DNA of 64,000 nucleotides from Colwellia psychrerythraea (GCF_000764225.1 NZ_JQED01000053.1:62001-126000), one strand, 5' to 3'. Positions 18,214-27,099 are shown, numbered from the stretch's first letter. Notes: generated by a model from the letters alone, not told the origin. Numbers and translations are program-made.

Positions 18214-18918
18214 CTATAGAACACTTTCTAGTGTCAGTTCCATCATATCTTTAAACGTTGTTTCTCGCTCAGCTGCAGTGGTTTGTTCACCCGTTTTAAT
18301 ATGATCACTAACGGTTAATACGGTCAGTGCTTTTTTACCGTATTCAGCAGCAACACCATAAAGGCCAGCTGCTTCCATTTCTACCGCTAAAATTCCATAT
18401 TTTTCCATGGTAGCAAACATTTCTGGTTGCGGAGTATAAAATAAATCCGCTGTAAAAATATTCCCGACGTGTACAGGTTTCCCAAGCTTTTCAGCGGTAT
18501 CCACCACACTTTTTAATAAAGAAAAATCAGCGCAAGCGGCAAAATCTACATTATGGAAACGTTGTCTGTTTACATTGGAGTCGGTACTTGCAGCCATACC
18601 AATGATGATGTCACGGATCTTAATATCATCACGAACAGCGCCACAAGAGCCAATACGAATGATTTTTTCAACACCGTAGTCTTTATAAAGCTCTGTCGCA
18701 TAAATAGAAATACTTGGTACGCCCATACCAGATCCCATGACAGAAACACGTTTACCTTTATAGGTACCTGTGTAGCCAAACATATTGCGTACTTGGGTGA
18801 TGCATTTGGCATTTTCTAAAAAGTTATCAGCAATAAATTTTGCTCTAAGTGGATCGCCAGGCATTAAGACGGTTTCTGCAAATTCACCGGGTTGTGCGGC
18901 AATATGTGGGGTTGGCAT
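18214..18918 (-). CDS. deoD: Purine nucleoside phosphorylase, DeoD type
   Basis: This 234-aa hexameric-type enzyme phosphorolyses purine (deoxy)nucleosides. Motifs in order: VLMPGDPLRAKFIA (phosphate site), SVMGSGMGVPSISIY, IRIGSCGAVR, AVEMEAAGLYGVAAE, and SDHIKTGE with the catalytic Asp that protonates purine N7. It lies downstream of add, with 170 bases between, so transcription may be joint or from its own promoter. A RutR half-site is at 19074-19080. Adenosine deaminase upstream gives inosine for this enzyme. Confidence 0.95.
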   Translation of the reverse strand: MPTPHIAAQPGEFAETVLMPGDPLRAKFIADNFLENAKCITQVRNMFGYTGTYKGKRVSVMGSGMGVPSISIYATELYKDYGVEKIIRIGSCGAVRDDIKIRDIIIGMAASTDSNVNRQRFHNVDFAACADFSLLKSVVDTAEKLGKPVHVGNIFTADLFYTPQPEMFATMEKYGILAVEMEAAGLYGVAAEYGKKALTVLTVSDHIKTGEQTTAAERETTFKDMMELTLESVL

Positions 18919-19073
18919 AAGAGTTATCCTTTTAATGTTAAGTGTAACTCAGTAAGTTTCTAGCCAGGACTATAAGTCATGCTGCTATCAAGGGTGTTTT
19001 ACTGATTGTTTGTGTATATCTTCGCTTCATTTAAGCGGCGTTAATCATAATGCTAACTACAGCACCATTCAAG

Positions 19074-19080
19074 TGGTCAA
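19074..19080. promoter_or_regulatory. RutR-like half-site between add and deoD
   Basis: TGGTCAA is a perfect half of the operator, but the other half (19065-19071) matches poorly. It lies 156 bases upstream of deoD. Treat as weak. Confidence 0.25.
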
Positions 19081-19088
19081 CATGACTT

Positions 19089-20087
19089 TTAATTTTGCTT
19101 TAAAGTCATCAGCGCTTTTTTCTCTGTTTCCGATAAAAAGCTCATTTGTATCGCATTGCGTTGAAGTTGAGTTATTTGTGCGTCAGTCAACTTGAGAACT
19201 TCACTGGCCAGTTGGTATTCACCGGCGAGTTCGATATTTTCGACGGCTGGATCATCGGTATTTAAACAAACTAAAAGGTCGTTGGTTAAAAAGGTTTTCA
19301 CAGGGTGATCCGCAAGATTTTGTATTGTTCCTGTTTGATAGTTTGACGTTAGGCATGATTCAATACTAATTTGATGATCGCGCATATAATCCATCAATTG
19401 TTGATCATTAGCGCAAGCGACACCATGCCCGATACGCGTAGCGCCTAATGTTTTAATGGCATGCCAAACACTTTCAGGGCCTGCTGCTTCACCAGCATGT
19501 ACACTAACATTGAGTCCAGCATCGTTAACCTGTTTAAAGTGATTTTCAAAAAGGCTGCCAGGAAAGTTATATTCATCACCGGCAAGATCGACTGCAACTA
19601 AACTATCCTTATAAGCAAGCAAGGCATTGAGCTCACTTTGACAGTGTTCTACACCAAAAGTACGACTTAAGATACCTATTAAGTTTGTTTTCGTACTAAA
19701 TTTGTCCTCGCCTTGGCTTACTCCTTCAGTGATAGCTTCAACCACACCTTCTATAGGTAAGTTGTGAGTCATGGCTATGTAATATGGCGAGAACCTTAGT
19801 TCTGCATAATCTATATTGGCGTTGTAAGCATCTTCAACATTCTCAAAGCCAATACGTACCACATCATCAAGTGACTTTAGTACACCAACGCCCCAATCCA
19901 ATTTTTTCAAAAAGGCAATTAGATCTGCTTCACTGTCGGTAATTTGCACATGAGGTAGAAATGATTCGAAATTGTCAGCTGGGAGTTTTATATTATTTTT
20001 CTGTGCAAGTTGCCAAATAGTTTTTGGTCGAATATTGCCATCTAAATGTCGATGTAAATCAACTAGCGGTAATTGCGGGTTGTGCAT
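19089..20087 (-). CDS. add: Adenosine deaminase
   Basis: This 332-aa zinc amidohydrolase turns adenosine and deoxyadenosine into inosine forms. The N-terminal zinc motif is LVDLHRHLDGNIRP; the catalytic HAGE is in NVSVHAGEAAGPESV; the later ligands are in RIGHGVAC and LVCLNTDDPAV. It precedes deoD in the same direction. Together they degrade purine nucleosides, complementing the pyrimidine pair cdd-deoA. Confidence 0.94.
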   Translation of the reverse strand: MHNPQLPLVDLHRHLDGNIRPKTIWQLAQKNNIKLPADNFESFLPHVQITDSEADLIAFLKKLDWGVGVLKSLDDVVRIGFENVEDAYNANIDYAELRFSPYYIAMTHNLPIEGVVEAITEGVSQGEDKFSTKTNLIGILSRTFGVEHCQSELNALLAYKDSLVAVDLAGDEYNFPGSLFENHFKQVNDAGLNVSVHAGEAAGPESVWHAIKTLGATRIGHGVACANDQQLMDYMRDHQISIESCLTSNYQTGTIQNLADHPVKTFLTNDLLVCLNTDDPAVENIELAGEYQLASEVLKLTDAQITQLQRNAIQMSFLSETEKKALMTLKQN

Positions 20088-20172
20088 GATAAAAAGTCCT
20101 AGTAGTAAAGGTATGGCTGGTAAATAACTATATTTAACTCATTATGTTTGTTTTAAGCTCGATAATGTAGCC

Positions 20173-20212
20173 CTAAGTTAACCAATAAATTAATATCATT
20201 GGTATCACTTAG
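20173..20212. repeat. Imperfect inverted repeat upstream of add
   Basis: CTAAGT-TA-ACCAAT faces ATTGGTATCACTTAG in the gap between the nuclease gene and add. It could be a terminator stem without a T-run or an operator for add. No RutR-like site is seen in this gap. Confidence 0.4.
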
Positions 20213-20240
20213 TATAGCCGTCATTAAACAATGGAGAAAA

Positions 20241-21146
20241 TTAGAGTGTAAGTTTGACCGAGATCGGGCAGTGATCACTTAAGTTTTGTGATAATTTTTT
20301 TGTGTACTTTGGTGTAAATACAAGTTGCTTAAACGAGGTGTCAACATAGAGTTTCTTGGCCTGAGGACTAAAAAGAATATGGTCTATATAGTCTTTATAG
20401 TAGCCGCCCCAACAGTTAGAGTTTATTGTCGTTGTTGGTGTCCAAAGCTTGGCTTGGCCTCCATCATTTATCGCTTGCCATAAGCCTTTGTCATCTGAGT
20501 ATTTTAACGCAATATCTTGGGAGAAACGACGGTTAAAATCACCTAGAACTATGTATGCCGCATTGTTTGCGGCGTGTGAGTCCATCCATTGTTCTAACGG
20601 TTTAATTTGTCTAGAGAGTTTATCACACGCCTCTTTATGTTTTTCTTCCTTAACGGAAGTATTTGGCATGGTATTGATACTATCGCTATCAAGTGGGTCA
20701 ACAAAACAGCCTGATTTTAAGTGTACCGCCAGTATATGTATGGTCTGATTGTGCCTTGTTAAAGTCACATCCATGCCATGGCGCACTTTACCAATATCTA
20801 ATGCTTTATATTCCTTGGCTGAAATATTAAATCCTTGTGATTTTTTTACGGCGACACCAACACGCTGTACCCAGTCTTTCGTTGAAAAGTAATAATCATA
20901 ATCATCACCAAAAACTTTACGGGCCCAATACTCACTCTCAACTTCTTGTAGTGCGATTACATCAGCATCCAATTGTTTGGCATACATTGCTAATTGTTGG
21001 TAATCAGCCTGATTACGTTGATTATATTCATGGGATCCTAACCAAGCTATGTTCCATGAGGCGAGTGTTAACTCATTAGCCTGAGTAGTAAAACTGCTAC
21101 ATAGCGTTAGTAATAATGCTGTTATTGCTAACATAGAATGTTTCAT
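20241..21146 (-). CDS. Second exported endonuclease/exonuclease/phosphatase family protein
   Basis: This 301-aa protein has a signal peptide (MKHSMLAITALLLTLCSSFTTQANE) and a compact EEP fold: LASWNIAWLGSHEY, DVIALQEVES with the metal Glu, HILAVHLKSGCF, YIVLGDFNRRF, and a final LSDHCPISVKL. It is smaller than the EEP at 2985-4169 and not closely similar to it. Upstream lies a good RutR-like operator (21228-21243). Together these suggest an extracytoplasmic nuclease for nucleic acids. Cysteines (CFVDPL, CWGGYY, HCPIS) could form disulfides in the periplasm. Confidence 0.82.
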   Translation of the reverse strand: MKHSMLAITALLLTLCSSFTTQANELTLASWNIAWLGSHEYNQRNQADYQQLAMYAKQLDADVIALQEVESEYWARKVFGDDYDYYFSTKDWVQRVGVAVKKSQGFNISAKEYKALDIGKVRHGMDVTLTRHNQTIHILAVHLKSGCFVDPLDSDSINTMPNTSVKEEKHKEACDKLSRQIKPLEQWMDSHAANNAAYIVLGDFNRRFSQDIALKYSDDKGLWQAINDGGQAKLWTPTTTINSNCWGGYYKDYIDHILFSPQAKKLYVDTSFKQLVFTPKYTKKLSQNLSDHCPISVKLTL

Positions 21147-21227
21147 ACAAGGTCTCTTTTAATTCAATGGCTAGGTTATAATCATTTAGCGATTAAGCAA
21201 TTATATTATAAAGGTCGTAGCTTTTAC

Positions 21228-21243
21228 TTAACCATACGGTCAA
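21228..21243. promoter_or_regulatory. RutR-like operator upstream of the second nuclease
   Basis: TTAACCATACGGTCAA matches 12 of 14 defined positions and lies 82 bases before the start of the EEP gene on the minus strand, a usual promoter distance. Confidence 0.65.
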
Positions 21244-21372
21244 GAATTATTTTGGCTAGCAAGATTACACTAGTTTCATGTTAAAGAACAACTCGTTTAA
21301 GTAAACAAGTTTGATCAGCATTAATGTAAAAACTAGACATACTACTCTCTTGTAGTTGTGGTAATTCTTATC

Positions 21373-22368
21373 TTAGTTATTGCAACCCATCATAGGTAAA
21401 CTAGTGTTTATCAAGCCACTCACAGAAAATGGTGTGTCAGATAACTCTTTATTAAAGCTTACTTTTGTAGCATCAATATAGCGGAAGTCACCAGCTGCAT
21501 TTAAATGCCATAAATTATCATCTAAGCGCTCAAAGCAAAAATCACCGGTGTCACCATGGCTAATTAATACGGGTTTATTGAGACGTTTTGCTAATGCTTT
21601 AAAAGCTTGTCGATAAATGGCAAAGGCGTCACACGCATTTAAAGAGGAGTTATTACATGCCTCACTCTGCAAAACTGACTGTTGATATATATCTGCTTGA
21701 AAACCAATAATTAGCGCATCAAAATCAGTTGCATGACTTTCTATTTTGTTGAGCCAATCTAGATTAGCTTTATCTCGGTCATTTACTTTGCTCAGAGCCT
21801 TTTTCTTATTTGACTTGTTGATATGAACTCGACCATTGCTCGTACCAACTATGTGCAAGGTACTGATGGCTAGTCGATCATTAATCCATAATTTGTTTTC
21901 TATTTGGCCAAGTTGCGATGAAACTTCAGCCAGGCTCTTCGTTAACAGCGGCGCTGTCTGGTACATCAGTTCAATAAGGAAGTCGAGTCTTTCTAATTCA
22001 TCAAAACTGTGTAGTAATGTGCTTCGATCACAATCAGTCCAATCATTGTCGCCAGGCGTATAAATGACTTTACCAGGGTAAGTTTGCGCTATGAGCGCTT
22101 TATGCTCTATTAGTAACTCGTTGGTACATGACTTCGCGCCACTTTTAAAGTCACCAAGGTGTAAAACTGCGCTGGGATGTTCCTTATTAAGCAATTGATA
22201 TAAAGTGCCATTGGGCCCTTGCAACATTTTTTTCTCTTCATCGCTATAGGGCGTATCTGCTAATATAATCACTGTTTGCGCGCAAATTACAAAACTTTGT
22301 ACTGTCAGTAATAAAAAGACACAGTGTAGTGAGCGCTTCTTCCATGAATAAGTCTTATTAGTCATCAT
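21373..22368 (-). CDS. Exported calcineurin-like metallophosphoesterase
   Basis: This protein of about 331 aa has an N-terminal signal (KRSLHCVFLLLTVQSFVICA). The metallophosphoesterase pattern is visible as IILADTPYSDEE, VLHLGDFKSG, YTPGDNDWTDC and VLISHGDTGDF, supplying Asp, Asn and His metal ligands. I placed the start at the ATG ATG pair (22363-22368). A longer frame begins at a GTG at 22443 but would run through the RutR-like site and bury the signal peptide. It is a lone unit opposite the oxygenase gene. Likely an extracytoplasmic phosphatase or phosphodiesterase acting on nucleotides; substrate unproven. Confidence 0.78.
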   Translation of the reverse strand: MMTNKTYSWKKRSLHCVFLLLTVQSFVICAQTVIILADTPYSDEEKKMLQGPNGTLYQLLNKEHPSAVLHLGDFKSGAKSCTNELLIEHKALIAQTYPGKVIYTPGDNDWTDCDRSTLLHSFDELERLDFLIELMYQTAPLLTKSLAEVSSQLGQIENKLWINDRLAISTLHIVGTSNGRVHINKSNKKKALSKVNDRDKANLDWLNKIESHATDFDALIIGFQADIYQQSVLQSEACNNSSLNACDAFAIYRQAFKALAKRLNKPVLISHGDTGDFCFERLDDNLWHLNAAGDFRYIDATKVSFNKELSDTPFSVSGLINTSLPMMGCNN

Positions 22369-22446
22369 GAACCGTTTAAAATATAAAAAAGAGGAAGTTA
22401 ACGTAGCGAAAGATGTAGCGTTATGCAAGTGACTATTTATCACAAT

Positions 22447-22462
22447 TGAACCATTTGGTCAG
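22447..22462. promoter_or_regulatory. Candidate RutR-like operator, phosphoesterase/oxygenase divergent region
   Basis: TGAACCATTTGGTCAG has a perfect ACCA-N2-TGGTCA core and matches 11 of 14 positions. It lies about 80 bases from both divergent starts (22368 and 22552). Confidence 0.5.
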
Positions 22463-22551
22463 GTTTTTTGCTTCGGACTGTTGAACATAACGAATAAAAG
22501 AGTAAAATCTTATCACTATGATTAATTATTGGTTTAAAGAGAAGATAAATT

Positions 22552-23394
22552 ATGCAAGTACAAGTAGTCGATTACACAGAAGCTGGCGCAGCACAAAAGT
22601 TTGTAAAAAGTTTACGTGAAACGGGTTTTGGCGTGCTGATTAATCACCCAATAAAAAAAAGTTTAGTCGAATCTATATATAAAAACTGGCAAGCATTTTT
22701 TTTAAGCGAAGAAAAACACTCTTTTGCATTTGATCCTGAAAAGCAAGATGGCTACTTTTCTCCTGAGATTTCTGAAACAGCAAAAGGACATAGTAAAAAA
22801 GACATCAAAGAGTATTTTCATGTTTACCCTTGGGGGCGTATTCCTGCTCAGCTAGAAGCTGAAATACTTGAATATTATCGATTAACATCAGAGCTTGCTG
22901 CTGAATTACTTGATTGGGTTGAAGCTTATAGTCCTAAGGATGTTGCAGAAAATTATTCAGAAGCACTTTCTGATATGATTAAAGACACGCCAAATACTTT
23001 GTTACGAATATTGCACTATCCTCCGTTAAAGGGTGATGAAGAGGTCGGAGCTGTAAGAGCTGCAGCTCATGAAGATATCAATTTACTGACTATTTTACCA
23101 GCAGCTAATGAACCTGGTCTGCAAGTGCAACGTCAAAATGGAGAATGGATGGATGTTCCTTCTGATTTTGGTAATTTAATTATAAATATTGGTGATATGT
23201 TGCAAGAAGCATCCAATGGTTATTTTCCTTCAACCAGTCATCGAGTTATTAACCCAACAGGTAAGGGAAGCGACAAGTCGCGAATCTCGTTACCTTTATT
23301 TTTACATCCTCGCAGTGAAGTGGTGTTATCTGAAAAACATACTCAAGCTAGTTATTTACTAGAGCGGTTGCGTGAATTAGGCGTTAAAGTATAG
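22552..23394 (+). CDS. 2-oxoglutarate/Fe(II) oxygenase, isopenicillin N synthase-like
   Basis: This 280-aa protein has the IPNS-family N-terminal region (ETGFGVLINHPI, then KQDGYFSPE) and the jelly-roll iron site: AAHEDINLLTIL gives His and Asp, TSHRVINPT gives the second His, and RISLPLFLHP gives the Arg-x-Ser that binds 2-oxoglutarate. No signal peptide, so cytoplasmic. It has its own terminator. The family includes fungal thymine 7-hydroxylase as well as many small-molecule oxygenases. The candidate operator upstream and the nucleoside locus make a pyrimidine substrate possible, but this is only inference. pxpABC downstream is a separate unit. Confidence 0.82.
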   Translation: MQVQVVDYTEAGAAQKFVKSLRETGFGVLINHPIKKSLVESIYKNWQAFFLSEEKHSFAFDPEKQDGYFSPEISETAKGHSKKDIKEYFHVYPWGRIPAQLEAEILEYYRLTSELAAELLDWVEAYSPKDVAENYSEALSDMIKDTPNTLLRILHYPPLKGDEEVGAVRAAAHEDINLLTILPAANEPGLQVQRQNGEWMDVPSDFGNLIINIGDMLQEASNGYFPSTSHRVINPTGKGSDKSRISLPLFLHPRSEVVLSEKHTQASYLLERLRELGVKV

Positions 23395-23427
23395 CTTAGG
23401 TCCTTAACTTATTGTGGTAAGTCTAAG

Positions 23428-23458
23428 AACCGGCAAGGGTAAATTTGCCGGTTTTTTT
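23428..23458 (+). terminator. Rho-independent terminator after the oxygenase gene
   Basis: AACCGGCAA / TTGCCGGTT, a 9-bp perfect stem, is followed by TTTTT. A small TTATACC...GGTATAA palindrome (23457-23480) follows at once. Confidence 0.9.
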
Positions 23459-23527
23459 ATACCAAGATTAATCGGTATAAGTCCCTATTTTAACGACCAG
23501 TTTTGGGTATATAATCTCTTCTAATGA

Positions 23528-23542
23528 AATCTATGGTAGATT
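23528..23542. promoter_or_regulatory. Palindrome upstream of pxpA
   Basis: AATCTA-TGG-TAGATT is a perfect 6-bp-arm palindrome 38 bases before the pxpA start. Position fits an operator; no regulator is recognised. Confidence 0.35.
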
Positions 23543-23579
23543 CACTAACAGCTGTGTAAACGTTTTATAGGCAAGGATA

Positions 23580-24308
23580 ATGATGAAATTAAACTGCGAT
23601 TTAGGTGAGAGTTTTGGCGCTTGGACTATGGGACTCGATAATGAAGTCATGCCTCAAATTGACCAAGCTAATATTGCCTGTGGTTTTCACGCAGGTGATC
23701 CTATTGAAATGCAAAAAACATTGGCCTTGGCCAAAGCATTTAAAGTTAGTGTCGGTGCGCACCCAAGTTACCCTGATTTGGTTGGTTTTGGTCGCCGCTC
23801 ATTAGCCTGCTCGTCAAAAGAAATAATCGCATTAATTCATTATCAAGTAGCCGCATTAGATGGCATGGCTAGTGTTCAAGGGTTATCAATTGACTATGTT
23901 AAACCCCATGGTGCGCTGTATAACGACATGATGAGAGATCATGAGGTGTTCAAAGCTATATTAGCTGCACTTGCACAATACCCCAAAAAACTCGCGTTGA
24001 TGCTGCAGGCAACAGCAGATATTGATGATTATATAAGTCAGGCAAATAAATTAGGAATCGATATTTATAGCGAAGCTTTTGCGGATCGCCGTTATGACGA
24101 TGAAGGTCGTTTATTAGCACGCAGCCAACTGGGCGCAGTGTTAAATAAAGAAGATATGCTTAAGCAAGTTAAGCAATTATCAGAACAAGGCACTGTCACC
24201 ACAGTCTCAGGTAAAGTGCTAAAGCTTAGTGTCGATAGTTTATGTGTTCACGGTGATAACATTGCTGGGGTACAGTCTATTTGCGATATTAGAGAGCTGC
24301 TAAATTAA
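23580..24308 (+). CDS. pxpA: 5-oxoprolinase subunit A (LamB/YcsF family)
   Basis: This 242-aa subunit works with PxpB and PxpC to open 5-oxoproline (pyroglutamate) to glutamate with ATP. Motifs: MKLNCDLGESFGAW, ANIACGFHAGDP, SVGAHPSYPDLVGFGRR and YVKPHGALYN. The double ATG at 23580/23583 makes the exact start uncertain by one codon. It overlaps pxpB by one base (TAATG), so translation is probably coupled. Confidence 0.93.
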   Translation: MMKLNCDLGESFGAWTMGLDNEVMPQIDQANIACGFHAGDPIEMQKTLALAKAFKVSVGAHPSYPDLVGFGRRSLACSSKEIIALIHYQVAALDGMASVQGLSIDYVKPHGALYNDMMRDHEVFKAILAALAQYPKKLALMLQATADIDDYISQANKLGIDIYSEAFADRRYDDEGRLLARSQLGAVLNKEDMLKQVKQLSEQGTVTTVSGKVLKLSVDSLCVHGDNIAGVQSICDIRELLN

Positions 24309-25042
24309 TGACAACGCAGATAAACGACTGTATTCGTCTTGAAATTGCCGGCGAGAGTTCCTTGATGCTTTACTTTTCAGATTATGAACGAGCATCGTCA
24401 GTAATTACGCCGAGCATCAGCAGTTTGGTACAACAAGCTGAACAGCTTATCCGTCTGCACTTCTCAGCTGAAATTATTGATTTGATTTCTTCTTATGCCT
24501 CCATATTAGTGGTCTTTGATTTATCTGTAATAGATCACCACCAATTGCGTAATCAACTACGAAGTGTTCTTAAGCAATGTGGTAGTGTCGGTATGAAGCA
24601 AGGTCGATTAGTAGAATTACCCGCATATTATTCGCTCGAATCAGGCATGGATTTAACCCGTATTGCCCACCATGCAAACTTAACGGTTGAGCAAGTTATC
24701 ACTTTGCATCAAGCCCAAGAATATAGGGTGTATGCTATAGGTTTTGCACCAGGTTTTGCTTACTTAGGAGAAGTTGATGAACGCATAGCTATGGCAAGAT
24801 TAACGACACCTCGACTCAAAGTACCTAAAGGTGCTATTGCGATTGCAGATAGACAAACTGCTGTATATCCCGCTCAATCTCCGGGTGGTTGGAATATCAT
24901 CGGTTTATGTCCTATCGATATGTTTAATCCCCAAGCCGAGCCAACTATGCCTGTTGAAGTGGGAGACCGGGTGAAATTTGTTGCTATTGATAAAACTCAG
25001 TTTTTTGAGTTAGGTGGGGTATTACCCTGTGTTGAGTCATAA
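24308..25042 (+). CDS. pxpB: 5-oxoprolinase subunit B
   Basis: This 244-aa subunit (formerly KipI-like, allophanate hydrolase subunit 1 family) shows the hallmark AIGFAPGFAYLGEVDERIA, then RLKVPKGAIAIADRQTAVYP and QSPGGWNIIG. It overlaps pxpA by one base and is followed by pxpC after a 54-base gap. Length is usual for the family. Confidence 0.92.
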   Translation: MTTQINDCIRLEIAGESSLMLYFSDYERASSVITPSISSLVQQAEQLIRLHFSAEIIDLISSYASILVVFDLSVIDHHQLRNQLRSVLKQCGSVGMKQGRLVELPAYYSLESGMDLTRIAHHANLTVEQVITLHQAQEYRVYAIGFAPGFAYLGEVDERIAMARLTTPRLKVPKGAIAIADRQTAVYPAQSPGGWNIIGLCPIDMFNPQAEPTMPVEVGDRVKFVAIDKTQFFELGGVLPCVES

Positions 25043-25096
25043 AATTCTAAAGTACATGGTTAGCGTTGTAGCTATTAATGTAAAGGTAATGACAGC

Positions 25097-26095
25097 ATGA
25101 GTAAAATTATTAGCTGTGAGCAGGCCCAAAAAAAATCATTGCAGCAGCGAGGTTTTGTGGTTAGCGATCCAGGTATTTTGAGCCTTATTCAAGATGCTGG
25201 CCGTTTTGGTGCATTCAATTTAGGATTAACTAATGGTGGACCGGCAGATTCATTAGCATTTTATTGGGCTAATAGACTGTGCGGAAATGCAATAAATACA
25301 ACAGCGATAGAAATTAATTTAGGTGGTTTGCAGCTCAAGGCTCAAACTGATTGTATTGTTGCAGTAACAGGTGCTCCTATGCCTTTGACTGTTAATGGAC
25401 AAGCAAAGGCTTGTTGGCAAAGTCTTCTGATCAAAGCGGGGGATACTATCCATTTAGGCTTTACTGACGTTGGTGTTCGTAGTTATTTAGCTGTAGCAGG
25501 GGGCTTTGAGGTAAAACCCAGTTTTGGTAGTACAGCTACTGTTTGCAGAGAATCAGTCGGTGGTCTTAATGGCGGAAAACTCCTTAAGCACGATGTATTA
25601 CCTTGCCAAGTGCTATCCAAAGCAGATAATAGCCAAAAACAATGGATGTTAGCCGAAAATGATCAACCACGGTATGTTAATGAAGTCATTTTACATACGG
25701 TCATCGGCTACCAACAAGCTCATTTTCCAGATATTGAAAAAAGATCATTTTTCTCAAGTGAATATCATATTAGCCAACATTGGGATCGTATGGGATACCG
25801 CTTACAAGGTCGCGCGATAAAGTCTGATGTTAATGGTATATTATCAGAAGGGATTTGTTATGGTGCGGTGCAGATACCAGCAGATGGCCAACCAATAGTA
25901 TTACTGAATGATAGGCAAACTATTGGCGGCTATCCTAAAATTGGTGCGGTTATTTCACAAGATTGCGCGAAACTCTCACAATTACGTCAAGGTGATAAGG
26001 TGCATTTTGAGCCAATTTCAATGTCAGCAGCAGATAATATGTTTCATCTTAATTTAAGAAAACTGAAACAAACACAACTTATCAGCTATACCTAA
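25097..26095 (+). CDS. pxpC: 5-oxoprolinase subunit C
   Basis: This 332-aa subunit (biotin-dependent carboxyltransferase-like, KipA family) has VSDPGILSLIQDAGRFG near the N-terminus, GLTNGGPADSLAFYWANRL, IVAVTGAPMPLTVNG, and LNDRQTIGGYPKIG. It is the last gene of pxpABC. The 16 residues before the usual family start are rich in Gln and Lys, so a slightly later start could be used, but the ATG at 25097 has a plausible AAGGTAATGA leader. Confidence 0.92.
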   Translation: MSKIISCEQAQKKSLQQRGFVVSDPGILSLIQDAGRFGAFNLGLTNGGPADSLAFYWANRLCGNAINTTAIEINLGGLQLKAQTDCIVAVTGAPMPLTVNGQAKACWQSLLIKAGDTIHLGFTDVGVRSYLAVAGGFEVKPSFGSTATVCRESVGGLNGGKLLKHDVLPCQVLSKADNSQKQWMLAENDQPRYVNEVILHTVIGYQQAHFPDIEKRSFFSSEYHISQHWDRMGYRLQGRAIKSDVNGILSEGICYGAVQIPADGQPIVLLNDRQTIGGYPKIGAVISQDCAKLSQLRQGDKVHFEPISMSAADNMFHLNLRKLKQTQLISYT

Positions 26096-26148
26096 TTTCA
26101 GCTTTTTAGAGACAAAGATAAGTATAGTATTCTTAATCAAGCTAAATG

Positions 26149-27099
26149 CTATTCCACATCAAGTGGCGATATATATCCGTCAGGTTTTAACGCTAAGACA
26201 TCACAATCTAATTGGTCAATAACATGTTCAGCCGTATTGCCAATCAGTGCTGCTGAAATTCCCGTACGCCCAATAGTACCTAAAATAACTAATTCAGCAT
26301 CAATTTTTAAGGCGGCCTGTTCAATAACAGCTTCAGGTAAACCTTCTTCAACATAGGTATTGTTTAATGGGATATCAAAGCTATTGGCATGCTTATTCAT
26401 TGCTTCCTTATGATGTGCTTGCATCGCGCTATTATACTCGCTAGCGTCAAATTCAGGGATTTCTATGGCGATATTGACTGGTGTTCCAGGGAAAGAATTT
26501 ACTAAATGCACATTAGCGGTAATTAATTGCGCGATGTTTTTTGCTTGCTTGGTGATAGCTCCATTTAAAGAGATATGTTCAGCTTCATCACTTCCAACAT
26601 TGACTGCAGCTAATATGTTGCCTTGTTGTGGCCATTCATGCTCTTTAACAAGCAATACTGGACAAGGACACTTTCTTAAAATGTGCCAATCAGTTGGCGT
26701 AAAGACGACTGACTTGAATTTGTCATGTTGGTGAGTGCCTTTGACTACTAGATCATAGTCGTGTTCTATGACTTGTTCAATAATGGCTTCGAAAGGACGA
26801 TTATGCCAAACAACTTTGCTGGTAATCTTTATTGGACTATCCGTATCGGCAAGGATGTCATCTAGCCACTGCTGTTTCTCAGAAATCACCATTTGACGCA
26901 TGGTATCGCGCTCACCACTAGACAAAATAGTGGTCATCTCATAAGAAAAATCAAAAATACTAAAAAAGGCCGTTATGTTTATTTGCTGATCTGGGTTCGC
27001 TGTACTAATTCTCGATGCGAGATCAATCGCTCTTTTAAGCGCTTTTTGTTCGTCTGTTGTTGGATCTATCACAACAAGGATATTTTGATACATGTCCAT
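26149..27099 (-). CDS. uspE: Universal stress protein, UspE type (tandem Usp domains)
   Basis: About 316 aa with two Usp domains in tandem, as in E. coli UspE. Domain 1 begins MYQNILVVIDPTTDEQ; domain 2 ends with VILGTIGRTGISAALIGNTAEHV, the ATP-binding-type GxxGxxG-N9-G[ST] pattern. I chose ATG 27099 because AGAGG lies just upstream; a longer frame to 27114 adds six residues not expected. It is downstream of fnr, the same neighbourhood as in E. coli and Shewanella. An FNR-like site lies at 27165-27178. Confidence 0.9.
   Translation of the reverse strand: MDMYQNILVVIDPTTDEQKALKRAIDLASRISTANPDQQINITAFFSIFDFSYEMTTILSSGERDTMRQMVISEKQQWLDDILADTDSPIKITSKVVWHNRPFEAIIEQVIEHDYDLVVKGTHQHDKFKSVVFTPTDWHILRKCPCPVLLVKEHEWPQQGNILAAVNVGSDEAEHISLNGAITKQAKNIAQLITANVHLVNSFPGTPVNIAIEIPEFDASEYNSAMQAHHKEAMNKHANSFDIPLNNTYVEEGLPEAVIEQAALKIDAELVILGTIGRTGISAALIGNTAEHVIDQLDCDVLALKPDGYISPLDVE

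Noticed and set aside
19065..19080. Full RutR-like operator before deoD
   Set aside because: Only one half matches; kept as a weak half-site, not as a full operator.
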